From the NCBI GenBank assembly GCA_964515555.1, contig CAZEVY010000067.1, forward strand, positions 1 to 29,487: 29,487 bases of DNA, read 5' to 3'. Shown piece after piece: positions 8,332-19,039 of this stretch; within the stretch, counting starts at the first letter, position 1, and each line of letters opens with the position of its first letter. The DNA is from CAZEVY01 sp964515555. GTDB lineage: Bacteria > Acidobacteriota > Terriglobia > Bryobacterales > Bryobacteraceae. The notes under the pieces were generated by a model that saw only the letters and a list, made by a program, of their open reading frames with translations, had not been told where the DNA came from and made no database searches. The position numbers were made by a program, and so were the translations under genes.

Positions 8332-8553
8332 GTGAGAGTCAAGACATCGATCACACTCCCCAGGGAATTGCTCCGGCGTCTGGATCGAGTGGACCGGAAC
8401 CGGTCGGCGCTTCTGGAGCGCGCGGCCGTGGCGTATCTCGCCGAGATGGAGCGGCAAGCTCGCGACCGCCGGGACATCGAGATCATCGCCAGACACGCTG
8501 ACCGGCTGAATCGCGAGGCGTTCGACACACTGGAATACCTGAAGCTGCCATGA
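8332..8553 (+). CDS. ribbon-helix-helix antitoxin (MazE-like)
   Basis: A 73-residue protein starting at GTG 8332. An in-frame ATG at 8266 would overlap the PIG-L stop and read through the promoter, so it was not chosen. The N-terminus (VKTSITLPRELLRRLDRV, then NRSALLERAAVAYLAEMER) is a ribbon-helix-helix DNA-binding fold, and the acidic/hydrophobic C-terminus (EAFDTLEYLKLP) resembles the toxin-binding tail of MazE-type antitoxins. The stop overlaps the toxin start in ATGA (8550-8553), indicating translational coupling. The product is expected to neutralise the downstream MazF-like toxin and to repress its own promoter, probably through the inverted repeat just upstream. Confidence 0.85.
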   Translation: MRVKTSITLPRELLRRLDRVDRNRSALLERAAVAYLAEMERQARDRRDIEIIARHADRLNREAFDTLEYLKLP

Positions 8554-8924
8554 GCCGAGGCGAGCTTTACCTGGTTCGCAAACCGGGCTCGCGAGATCCG
8601 AAGAAGCAGCGGGTCTTCGCCGTCGTCAGCCGACAGGCGCTGATCGACTCCCGATTCTCGACGGTGATCTGCGCACCCGTCTATTCACGGCACGATGGGC
8701 TAAGCACCCAGGTTCGGGTGGGAACGGGCGAGGGCCTCAAGAGGGAATCGAGCATTCACTGCGACGATCTGGTCAGTCTTCCGAAGTCGGTCCTGACGCA
8801 TTACGTCGGTGCGCTCAAGTCCACAACATTGCCGGAGTTGAACCGTGCATTGGCGGTGGCGGTGGGACTGAACGCGGTCGTCGCCTCAGAACATTTTGCG
8901 ACCCGGCACCACGTCGACCTGTAG
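8550..8924 (+). CDS. MazF/PemK-family toxin (endoribonuclease)
   Basis: A 124-residue protein with the MazF fold pattern: SRGELYLV at the N-terminus, KKQRVFAVVSRQ with the likely catalytic R21, a VICAPVYSR strand, SSIHCDDLVSLPKSVL, and a C-terminal helix LNRALAVAVGL. Family members cleave single-stranded RNA, usually at short specific sites. The family core ends near residue 106; about 18 further residues are encoded by sequence that overlaps the 3' end of the opposing MetE-like gene by 39 bases (8886-8924). The ATGA overlap with the antitoxin and the lack of an own ribosome binding site support coupled translation. Target sequence cannot be predicted. Confidence 0.87.
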   Translation: MSRGELYLVRKPGSRDPKKQRVFAVVSRQALIDSRFSTVICAPVYSRHDGLSTQVRVGTGEGLKRESSIHCDDLVSLPKSVLTHYVGALKSTTLPELNRALAVAVGLNAVVASEHFATRHHVDL

Positions 8925-10088
8925 CTGCGCGTCGGCCGCCGGCACGTAGGTCTCCGGCAGTCCCAGCTCGCGGCGCACGATGTTGGCGCCTTGCGCGATG
9001 GCGCTCGCCTTGTAGAACGCGATCTCGCGATTGCATCCCTGGCGCCCGAATCCGCAGTCGCTCGAGACGATGAGCCGATCGGCGGGGATGTACTTCAGCG
9101 CCTTGCGAACCTCCGCCGCCACGTCCTCGGGACGGTCGGCCTGCAACTGCCGATGGCTCACCGCGCCGATGGCGATCTTCTTCTTCAGATCGCCCCGGAA
9201 GGGCGCGAACAGCTCGATATCCTTCTGTCCGCGATCCTTCATTTCCAGCGTCCAGACGTCGCCGCGGCAGCGCTCCACGTAGATCTCGATCGACGCCGCG
9301 TAGCTGGTATCCTCCATCACGCGCTGCATATTGGGATTGCCCCAGCAGGTGTGAATCCACAGCTCCACCTGGTCCAGTCCCGCGACCTCGCGGTTGAACG
9401 CCTCGATGAGAAACTTGACCTCCTCGTGGTCCTTGCCGTAGGTGTTCGCCATGAAGTGGAAGGTCGGCTCCTCGATCTGGATGCACCGGCAGCCACCCGC
9501 CTGGAGCGCCAGCAGCTCTTTGTTCATGGCCTCGGCCATGTCCCAGATCACCTGGCGCTTGTCCTTGTACTTGGTCGTGTGGATGTCGAGGAACAGCGCC
9601 ATCACCTGCGAGCAGCATGTACCGAACTTCACCGGCTTGCGCGTGCGCGACTGCGCCAGCCGCCAGACCTTCGGATAATCCAGCGGCCGGTGCTCGATCC
9701 TGTCGACGACGTGCGGCCAGCGCCAGCCGGTGTAAATCTCGTTGAGCAGCGTGCCCGGCGGATAGTGCAGCCACGGCGCCGTGGTCTCCTCCGGTTGCAG
9801 ATGATCGCCCTCGAAGCCCGCCCAGCGCTGCAGTGGATAGTGGTGCCACGCGCGCCCCGCCATGTCCTCGTCGACATGCAGATCGCCGTGTGTGAGGATA
9901 TCCAGCCCCGCACGCTCCTGGTCGCCGATGACCACCGCCATGGCGTCCTGGAACTTCTCGCGGAATCGAACGTCGAGCATGCAGGTGTCGAGCGGCCTCC
10001 CCCACATGCTGACGTCGAACCAGCGCGGACGCGGGAAGGATCCCGTCACGGTGCTGGGAAGGATCAGATCGGCGGTTGCTGTGAACAT
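8886..10088 (-). CDS. short MetE-like zinc-dependent methyltransferase (catalytic domain only)
   Basis: A 400-residue protein matching only the C-terminal catalytic domain of cobalamin-independent methionine synthase (about 750 residues in full-length MetE). The N-terminal GSFPRP motif, the IQIEEP strand (203-208) and the four expected zinc ligands are present: H246 and C248 in WIHTCWG, E268 in SIEIY, and C345 in SSDCGFGR. The family transfers a methyl group to a zinc-bound thiol, classically homocysteine. Short MetE relatives include folate-independent methionine synthases that take methyl groups from a corrinoid protein, and also coenzyme-M-type alkyl transferases, so the substrate is open. 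The start ATG at 10088 has AGGAG only three bases upstream. The leader can form a strong hairpin. The 3' end overlaps the toxin gene. Confidence 0.85.
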   Translation of the reverse strand: MFTATADLILPSTVTGSFPRPRWFDVSMWGRPLDTCMLDVRFREKFQDAMAVVIGDQERAGLDILTHGDLHVDEDMAGRAWHHYPLQRWAGFEGDHLQPEETTAPWLHYPPGTLLNEIYTGWRWPHVVDRIEHRPLDYPKVWRLAQSRTRKPVKFGTCCSQVMALFLDIHTTKYKDKRQVIWDMAEAMNKELLALQAGGCRCIQIEEPTFHFMANTYGKDHEEVKFLIEAFNREVAGLDQVELWIHTCWGNPNMQRVMEDTSYAASIEIYVERCRGDVWTLEMKDRGQKDIELFAPFRGDLKKKIAIGAVSHRQLQADRPEDVAAEVRKALKYIPADRLIVSSDCGFGRQGCNREIAFYKASAIAQGANIVRRELGLPETYVPAADAQLQVDVVPGRKMF

Positions 10089-10098
10089 AGGCTCCTGA

Positions 10099-10161
10099 GC
10101 GCACAGCGCGGGGCGCGCTCCATGGTGTCGGTCAACGCTGGCGCCCCGCGGCGTTGTGCGC
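10099..10161 (-). promoter_or_regulatory. candidate structured 5' leader of the MetE-like gene
   Basis: Two nested perfect inverted repeats form one long hairpin. GCGCACA (10099-10105) pairs with TGTGCGC (10155-10161), and CGCGGGGCGC (10107-10116) pairs with GCGCCCCGCG (10141-10150), with an internal loop of 1 and 4 bases and a 24-base terminal loop. A competing stem, CAACGC (10133-10138) with GCGTTG (10151-10156), excludes the long form. The hairpin base lies two bases from the AGGAG ribosome binding site, so folding could control translation. I do not recognise it as a known riboswitch class. Confidence 0.5.
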
Positions 10162-10178
10162 GATGTTGACTGAACGGC

Positions 10179-10192
10179 ATTGTACGTACAAT
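10179..10192. promoter_or_regulatory. palindromic bidirectional -10 element
   Basis: ATTGTACGTACAAT is a perfect 14-base palindrome in the 123-base space between the start codons of the MetE-like gene (-) and the kinase (+, ATG 10212). It reads TACAAT on both strands. On the plus strand TTGACT (10166-10171) lies 15 bases upstream, a short spacing for a -35. The minus-strand start of transcription would be near 10172, giving a leader of about 84 bases. The palindrome could alternatively be a repressor site. Confidence 0.5.
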
Positions 10193-10211
10193 AGCAGTGA
10201 CTGGTCCTGTC

Positions 10212-13078
<2,867 letters not shown>

Positions 13079-13079
<1 letters not shown>

Positions 13080-13816
13080 TGCCGGAACGCACGCGCTCCC
13101 AGCGCCGATACGGGCTGGTCCACGATCCGGTGATCCTGCACTGTCCCGGACCGTTCCGCTGGCGGGGAGCGTGTTTCGAGCACGAATGGGCGGCGGCCTG
13201 CGACCTGGCGCTCGCCGACACCTCGCTGCGTGGCATCGCCGAGGGCATCGAAGACACCACCGTCGTCACCTACAGCAACTATGCCGAGCCGACGCTGCTG
13301 GAGAGCGGCCTCGAGTGGATCGGCATTCGCGACTACGCGGTGTTGCGCACGGAATCCAGCCCGTGGACGCACCGTTACAAGCTGTCGCTGCTCGTCGACT
13401 GGCTCGCCTCGGGCGCCTGCCGAAGCGAGTACCTGCTGTGCCTGGACGCCGATGACATCCTGTTCGTCAACGACCCGCGCCTGATCCTGGAACGCTTTCG
13501 CGCCTCCGGCTGCGATCTGCTCTTCGGCGCCACCTGTGCCGACGCCCCGCCGTCGCCCGAGTGCTGGGCCTTCGAGTGTTCCGTCGAGGAATATCTTGAC
13601 CCGCAGCACGCGCACCTCAACGCCGGCGGCTTCCTGGGACGCGCGAAGGTAATTGGCGAGCTGGCGCGCGAGATTCTCGATCGGCCGGAGATGTGCGCGA
13701 CGCCGCGCGGATTCAGCGACCAGCTCGGCTGGCGGCACATGCATCGGCTGCATTATCCGCGCGTGAAGATCGACTGGGCCTGCTCGGTGTTTCTTCGCTT
13801 CGACGACCTGCGGTGA
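13079..13816 (+). CDS. PLOD-like GT-A glycosyltransferase
   Basis: A 245-residue protein without signal peptide. The motifs fit the glycosyltransferase domain of procollagen-lysine galactosyl/glucosyltransferase type proteins: YLLCLDADDILFVNDP with a metal-binding DADD (123-126), HLNAGGFLGRAK (179-190), SDQ (213-215) and PRVKIDWACSVF with D232. The ATG overlaps the kinase stop by one base and has no ribosome binding site, so translation is probably coupled to the kinase and the two proteins are likely made together. The acceptor is unknown; modification of the kinase propeller or of envelope proteins is an inference. The gene ends three bases before the opposing second kinase gene. Confidence 0.7.
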
Positions 13817-13819
13817 GGA

Positions 13820-16444
13820 TTACCGCCCCGCCGCCCAGTTGAGAACCATCGTCATCGGACCGTCGGAGGAATCCGGGCTGGTGATCACCAGGAAACGCCC
13901 GTCGGGCGACCGCGCATATCGCGGCTGGACCCCGGTGCTCGCGCCCGTGATTCCCGAGTCAAACAGCGGCTTGGGAGCGCCTGCCTCAAAGGAACCGCCG
14001 GCGATCTTCACCGGCACTTCCATCATCGGCTTCTGGAATCCCAGCCCGAAGTAGTAGAGATGCTTGCCGTCGCGGCTCCATTGCGGGTGGTTGCCTCCCT
14101 CGGTCGACACCTGCCACTTGCCCTGCGTGGCGTCGGGAAACGGGCGGACGTAGACTTCGAAGCGTCCGCTCTCGTCCGATGCATAGGCTATGTACTTTCC
14201 GTCTGGAGAGAAGCGCGCCGCGAACTCGGCGAACTGCGTCTGGAGCCAGGCGCGCGGCTTTTTTTCCCCGGTCATCGGCAGCACCCAGATGTCGGTCCGG
14301 GCAGTGCCGCGGCTCCCCGTCGTGTAGATGAGGAACTTCCCGTCGGCGGACCAGTCCTGCGGTGTGCCCCTTTCCTTGAGCAGTGTCTCCTCACTCCCGC
14401 TTCCGCCGGCCGATTTCACAAGAATGCGGCCTTCGGATTCAGTCCCCGCCCCATAGGCGATCTGGCGGCCGTCCGGCGACCAGACCGGGCCGAATTCCCG
14501 CCCCGCATCGAACGTGAAGCGCGAGTACGTCTTCCGCTCCAGCTCCAGCATCCAGAGATCCTGCTTCGGGGGCGTGCCTTCCACCAGCACGACGCGCTTG
14601 CCATCCGGCGAGAGCGCCAGCGCAACGTAGGCGCCCGGGTTCCAGGCCGGTTGAGTCTTCCCGTCCCGTTCGAGCCAGGTCAATTGGAATTCTCCCCGAC
14701 TGCCGGAGCGATAGGTCAGCACCTCGGTCCCGGCCACATCGAACATGGCTCCGGGCACACTGTCGACCGATTCGGCCAATGGAAAGGGCTCGCCGGAGAG
14801 CGCCGGCTTCGCGGCATCGAAGCGTTGCGCCAGCAATGTTCGCTCCCGGAGAAAAACCAGGTACCCTTGCGATGCCCCAGGCGCGAGGGGCGCGAAAACG
14901 GCTGGCCCGGCCGCCGCGATCAGCCGTGTGACCTGGGGTGAATCGAATGCGCCGACCGCCACCCCCGCCTGTACGCCCTGCATCCGAAACAAATAGCGGC
15001 CGCCCGGCAGCAGTCGAGGGCTCACGCGACGCTCTCCCGCGAGCGCCGGCAGCTTAGCCGGCAGGCCTCCTCCGGCGGAAACGCGGAACAGTTCGCCGAC
15101 GCCGAAAATAATAGTCCCGTCGGCGGACCAGTCTCCACGGGCGGTGGCGTTTCCCTCGGGCAATTCGCACACCGTCACCGGGGGACCCGCGCCGGGTTCG
15201 ATGCGCTTCAGTTGGGTCGGGGTAATGAAGGCCAGGTGCCTGCTGTCGGGCGACCAGAAGGGCTCACGACCGTCCTCTGTCCCGGGGAGAATCTGAGTAC
15301 TCAGCCCGTCGAGCGATCGGATGGCGATCAGGTGACGAGTGGGACCGCTCTTGGTTGGGTGGATCGTGATGGCCATGCGGCGGCCGTCGGGAGAAATGGA
15401 TGGCGTGTGACCGAAGGTGAATTCGGGGTCGGACGCGATCTGGTACTTCCGCACCTTCGCTTCGGGCGGACGGCGCGTCGCCAGCACGATCCCGAGTCCC
15501 GCGGCGGCCAGCAGCGCAACGCCTGCGAGCGCCGCAAGCCAGCGATTCATACGCGATGGCGCGGGCGCGACCTGCGGCGGAGGCGGCTCCGCGGGCAGCT
15601 CGTCCAGCGCCAGGCGCGCCTCGCCGATGGCCTGCAAACGTCGCCGCGGATCGCGCTCCAGACACCGGCGCAGCAGGCGTACGATGTGCGGAGGCGTCGT
15701 CGCCGGCAGCCGCGACCACTCGACATCGGCGCGCAGCACCGCGGCAAGCGTGTCCGAGACGGTAGGGCTTTCGAACATCTTGCCCCCGGCGAGCAGTTCG
15801 AACACCAGAACGCCCCACGACCAGATATCCGCGCGACGGTCGACCGCCGCGCCGCGCGCCTGCTCGGGCGCCATGTAGGCTGCCGTCCCCATGATGACGC
15901 CTGCGCGCGTGGCGGCGAGGCTCAGCGTCGGCGAGTTGTGGACGCTGGAGGCTTGCGGCGGGTCGTCGAGCGCCTTAGCCAGTCCGAAGTCGAGCACCTT
16001 CACGGCGCCCTCGCGCGTCAGCTTGACGTTGGCGGGCTTGAGGTCGCGATGAATGATGCCGCGATCGTGCGCGGCTTCGAGCGCGTCGGCGATCTGCCGG
16101 GCATATTGAAGCGATTCCTCGAGAGGAATCGCTCCGGAAGCCGCGCGCTCGGCCAGCGTCGGACCTTCCACCAGCTCGATCGCCAGCGCGCGCACGCCGC
16201 CGGACTCCTCCAGGCCGTAGAGCATCGCGATATGCGGGTGGTTCAGCGAAGCGAGAAGCTGGGCTTCGCGCGCGAAGCGCGCCATTCTTTCCGGGTCGGC
16301 GGCGAAGGCGTCCGGGAGCACCTTGAGCGCGACATCGCGGCCGAGGCGCGGATCGCGCCCCCGGTAGACTTCGCCCATTCCCCCGGCGCCCAGGGGTTCG
16401 ACGATTTCATAGGGGCCGATGCGATCGCCGCCGGTCAATGCCAT
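13820..16444 (-). CDS. second membrane Ser/Thr protein kinase with TolB-like beta-propeller
   Basis: An 874-residue protein with the same architecture as the kinase at 10212 but clearly diverged. The kinase domain (about 8-280) has the glycine loop LGAGGMGEV (18-26), K41, HRD at 132-134, DFG at 152-154 and GTAAYMAPEQ (186-195). A proline-rich linker (about 285-297) precedes a membrane segment (about 302-323). The outer part carries PD40 blades such as TPSISPDGRRMAI, EPFWSPDSRHLAF, GPVWSPDGRQIAYG and AARFSPDGKYIAYASDESG. The start ATG at 16444 lies eight bases after TACAAT on the same strand. Signals sensed and substrates are unknown. The upstream nucleotidase gene reads the same way and ends 43 bases before. 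Confidence 0.93.
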   Translation of the reverse strand: MALTGGDRIGPYEIVEPLGAGGMGEVYRGRDPRLGRDVALKVLPDAFAADPERMARFAREAQLLASLNHPHIAMLYGLEESGGVRALAIELVEGPTLAERAASGAIPLEESLQYARQIADALEAAHDRGIIHRDLKPANVKLTREGAVKVLDFGLAKALDDPPQASSVHNSPTLSLAATRAGVIMGTAAYMAPEQARGAAVDRRADIWSWGVLVFELLAGGKMFESPTVSDTLAAVLRADVEWSRLPATTPPHIVRLLRRCLERDPRRRLQAIGEARLALDELPAEPPPPQVAPAPSRMNRWLAALAGVALLAAAGLGIVLATRRPPEAKVRKYQIASDPEFTFGHTPSISPDGRRMAITIHPTKSGPTRHLIAIRSLDGLSTQILPGTEDGREPFWSPDSRHLAFITPTQLKRIEPGAGPPVTVCELPEGNATARGDWSADGTIIFGVGELFRVSAGGGLPAKLPALAGERRVSPRLLPGGRYLFRMQGVQAGVAVGAFDSPQVTRLIAAAGPAVFAPLAPGASQGYLVFLRERTLLAQRFDAAKPALSGEPFPLAESVDSVPGAMFDVAGTEVLTYRSGSRGEFQLTWLERDGKTQPAWNPGAYVALALSPDGKRVVLVEGTPPKQDLWMLELERKTYSRFTFDAGREFGPVWSPDGRQIAYGAGTESEGRILVKSAGGSGSEETLLKERGTPQDWSADGKFLIYTTGSRGTARTDIWVLPMTGEKKPRAWLQTQFAEFAARFSPDGKYIAYASDESGRFEVYVRPFPDATQGKWQVSTEGGNHPQWSRDGKHLYYFGLGFQKPMMEVPVKIAGGSFEAGAPKPLFDSGITGASTGVQPRYARSPDGRFLVITSPDSSDGPMTMVLNWAAGR

Positions 16445-16452
16445 CGGGAAGG

Positions 16453-16458
16453 ATTGTA
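16453..16458 (-). promoter_or_regulatory. -10 element of the second kinase gene
   Basis: TACAAT on the minus strand lies eight bases before the ATG at 16444, and no ribosome binding site is present, suggesting an own promoter with a leaderless or nearly leaderless mRNA despite the upstream gene being only 43 bases away. Confidence 0.4.
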
Positions 16459-16487
16459 CCTCGCCGCCGCCGGGCGGCGCGGCGAAA

Positions 16488-18197
16488 TCAGTACGCCGAA
16501 GCGCGCGCCGCGTCCTTGGCGGCCTCCGCGGCGAGCCGTTCGCGCGCTGCCGCCGGCTCGATGCGCCAGTTGCCGTCCGGTTTCGCGGGCAGCGTTTTCT
16601 TCTCCGTGAAGTAGTCGATCAGCAGGTCACGGACCTCGCGGTGCGATTTCCAGACGATCCTGGCGCCGCGGAACATGCCGTAGCCGGCGCTGCCGGCGGC
16701 GCGGTAGCTGTTGACCGCCAGCCGCAGCGGCCGATCGTCGGCCAGCGGGCTGCCCTTCCACGTGAGATTCCGGATGCGGCCGCCCTCCGGCCGCGTCAGG
16801 TCGATCTCGTAGTTCACGCCCTGCGCCGTTTCGAAATTGAAGCCCATCACCGCCGGATTCACCAGCGGCCCTGAGCAGGCCGCGTCGGGGCAGGTGCGAT
16901 AGTAGCGCGCGGAATTTTCCAGCGCCTCGCGGACCATGCGGCCCGTTCCTTCGATCGCGTAGAGCTCGTTGTCGTAGATGTAGAGCGCGGCCGCCTGCCG
17001 CACCGTTACCGGGCCCTGGGGAATGCGCACGCGCGTGTTGAAGGGCGCGGCGAACGATACGTCGGCGCGCGCGAAATGAAGCTGCGCTTCGTGAATCGCG
17101 TCCAGAACGGCGGTGTCGCCGGTGCGCGCCAGCGCCCCGTCGAGCGGCGCCGCCGAGGTCGCGAAGGGGACGTTGAGGAAGCGCTCGGCGAGATCGTGAT
17201 AGGGCGCCGAGAGGCGCAGGACGCCATCGTCGGCAGGAGTCTCGGCGGTAACGGGAATGAGCGAGCTTCGGCTCGAAAGCAGCTTGGGCGCGCCGGCCCT
17301 AGTCTCGAAGACGAAGTCGAGCCGCGCCAGGGAAATCCCCCAGTTCTTCGGCTGCGCAAGCAGCACTTTGCCGATGCGATGCCCTTCGAGCTGCTGATGG
17401 CTGTGCCCGTAGACGATTGCGTCGATTCCCGGGACCGCCTCGGCGATCTGGTAGACCATGTTCTCCCCGGGCATCCCCGTCCCGAACGGTCGGCCGGTCT
17501 TGAGGTCGCGGTCGACGCCCGAGTGCGCGGCGACGAGCACCAGGTCGGGGCGATGTTTCGCGCGCAGGTCGGCGACCGCGGCGCGGGCGGCTTCGACGCC
17601 GTCGAGGAAGCGGTATCCGGCGTAATTCTCGGGCTTCTCCCAGTGCGGCACCGAAGGCGTCGTGATGCCGATCGCGCCGACGCGAACGCCGGCGATTCCC
17701 TTCACGAGATAACGGTCGAAGGGGCGCACCTTCGCGCCCGGCTCGGACGCGGCGTTGGCGGAGAGCCAGGGAAACTTCGCCGTGGCGCGTGCCTTCTCCA
17801 GATTCGACAAGCCGAAATTGAACTCGTGATTGCCGAGCGCCATGGCGTCGTAGCCGATGTGGTTCATGGCGAGCATCATCGGATCGCCCGCCAGCGGCGC
17901 CGAAGGCGTGAGTCCGAACGGGAGCCGCCCGTTGCGCACGTACTGCTGGTAGACGCCCTCGAGCGGCGCGCCTTGAATCGTGTCGCCGCAGTCGAGCAGG
18001 AGGACGTTGGGGGTCGTGGCGCGGATCGCCCGGACCAGCGTCGCGATCTTCGCGAGCCCGCGTTCGGCCGCCTGCGCAGTGAAGTAGTCGTACGGGAGGA
18101 TGTTGCCGTGAAGGTCGGTGGTCGCCAACACGGTGATGGTGACCTCGGCGCCGTGAAGCGTTAGCGCCGAGAGGAGAAGCAGTACGGAACGCTGCAT
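16488..18197 (-). CDS. exported nucleotidase / 2',3'-cyclic nucleotide phosphodiesterase (CpdB/UshA family)
   Basis: A 569-residue protein with a signal peptide (about residues 1-17, ending LTLHGA). The N-terminal metallophosphoesterase domain has D28 and H30 (TTDLHGN), D72 (LDCGDTIQG), N123 and H124 (LGNHEFNFG) and a later YGHSHQQ motif that completes the two-metal site. The C-terminal 5'-nucleotidase domain, with the substrate region around YRAAGSAGYGMF, is complete. TTDLHGNILPYDYF resembles CpdB/YfkN more than UshA, so a periplasmic cyclic-nucleotide phosphodiesterase/3'-nucleotidase that scavenges phosphate and nucleosides is the best guess. The gene is divergent from the cyclophilin gene across 30 bases. 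Confidence 0.88.
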   Translation of the reverse strand: MQRSVLLLLSALTLHGAEVTITVLATTDLHGNILPYDYFTAQAAERGLAKIATLVRAIRATTPNVLLLDCGDTIQGAPLEGVYQQYVRNGRLPFGLTPSAPLAGDPMMLAMNHIGYDAMALGNHEFNFGLSNLEKARATAKFPWLSANAASEPGAKVRPFDRYLVKGIAGVRVGAIGITTPSVPHWEKPENYAGYRFLDGVEAARAAVADLRAKHRPDLVLVAAHSGVDRDLKTGRPFGTGMPGENMVYQIAEAVPGIDAIVYGHSHQQLEGHRIGKVLLAQPKNWGISLARLDFVFETRAGAPKLLSSRSSLIPVTAETPADDGVLRLSAPYHDLAERFLNVPFATSAAPLDGALARTGDTAVLDAIHEAQLHFARADVSFAAPFNTRVRIPQGPVTVRQAAALYIYDNELYAIEGTGRMVREALENSARYYRTCPDAACSGPLVNPAVMGFNFETAQGVNYEIDLTRPEGGRIRNLTWKGSPLADDRPLRLAVNSYRAAGSAGYGMFRGARIVWKSHREVRDLLIDYFTEKKTLPAKPDGNWRIEPAAARERLAAEAAKDAARASAY

Positions 18198-18227
18198 TCG
18201 GGGCTGGTTTCAGTATAATCTGGCATC
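18198..18227. promoter_or_regulatory. 30-base divergent promoter with overlapping -10 elements
   Basis: AGTATAAT (18212-18219) reads TATAAT on the plus strand, eight bases before the cyclophilin ATG at 18228, and TATACT on the minus strand, fourteen bases before the nucleotidase ATG at 18197. The two -10 elements share four bases. No ribosome binding site is evident for the plus gene, and no convincing -35 for either. Confidence 0.5.
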
Positions 18228-19019
18228 ATGACGATTCGACGAACACATACGCTAGCGGCCACGCTCGCGGGCGCGGTCCTGCTGGCGGCGCCGCTCTCCG
18301 CGCAGGCGCCCGCGCCCAAGAAAGACGCCCCCAAGGCCGAGACCAAGGCCGCGGCCCCGGAGCGCGAGCCGGGCCTCTACGCGACCTTTCAAACATCGAT
18401 GGGAACCATCGTGTGCAAGCTGTTCGAGAAGGAATCGCCGGTCACCGTGAAGAATTTCGTCGACCTGGCGCAGGGCCGCAAGCCGTTCACCGATCCCAAG
18501 ACCAAGACGCGCGTGACCCGCCCGCTGTATAACGGCCTTATCTTTCATCGCGTGCTGCCCGCCTTCATGATCCAGGGCGGCGACCCCATGGGTACCGGCT
18601 TCGGCGGCACCGACGACATCAAAGACGAGTTCCATCCGTCGCTGCGATTCGACGTTCCCGGCCGCCTCGCTATGGCCAACGCCGGGCCCAACACCGGAAG
18701 CTCTCAGTTCTTCATCACCGAGGTTCCGACCCCGCACCTCAACGGCAAGCACACCATCTTCGGTCAGACCATCGAGGGGCAGGAGTTGGTCGGGCAGATC
18801 GCGCGCGTACCCGCGAACGCCGAGGGCCGCCCCAACACGCCTGTGCGCATGATTCGCGTGACGATTCAGCGCTACCCGCTGGCGGCGGCCAAACCGGCGG
18901 CTGCGAAACCACCCGCCCCGAAACCCGCCGCGACCAAGGCGCCCGCCACCACCAAGTCGGCGGCCCCGGCGACGAAAGCTCCGGCGGCGAAGTCGACCAC
19001 GCCGGCCACGAAGAAGTAG
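18228..19019 (+). CDS. exported cyclophilin-type peptidyl-prolyl isomerase with Ala/Pro/Lys-rich tail
   Basis: A 263-residue protein. Residues 1-26 form a signal peptide (RR near the start, then an Ala/Leu core ending LSAQA), followed by a Lys/Ala/Pro linker to about 47. The cyclophilin domain (about 49-215) contains FHRVLPAFMIQGGDP (106-120), SSQFFIT (158-164) and LNGKHTIFG (171-179), the active-site and cyclosporin-binding regions. It should assist folding of secreted proteins. Residues 219-263 are almost entirely Ala, Lys, Pro and Thr, with AKP and TKAP repeats, resembling histone H1-like or wall-binding tails. The start fits TATAAT eight bases upstream. Confidence 0.92.
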   Translation: MTIRRTHTLAATLAGAVLLAAPLSAQAPAPKKDAPKAETKAAAPEREPGLYATFQTSMGTIVCKLFEKESPVTVKNFVDLAQGRKPFTDPKTKTRVTRPLYNGLIFHRVLPAFMIQGGDPMGTGFGGTDDIKDEFHPSLRFDVPGRLAMANAGPNTGSSQFFITEVPTPHLNGKHTIFGQTIEGQELVGQIARVPANAEGRPNTPVRMIRVTIQRYPLAAAKPAAAKPPAPKPAATKAPATTKSAAPATKAPAAKSTTPATKK

Positions 19020-19039
19020 CTCGCGCACGCCGCGCGCAG

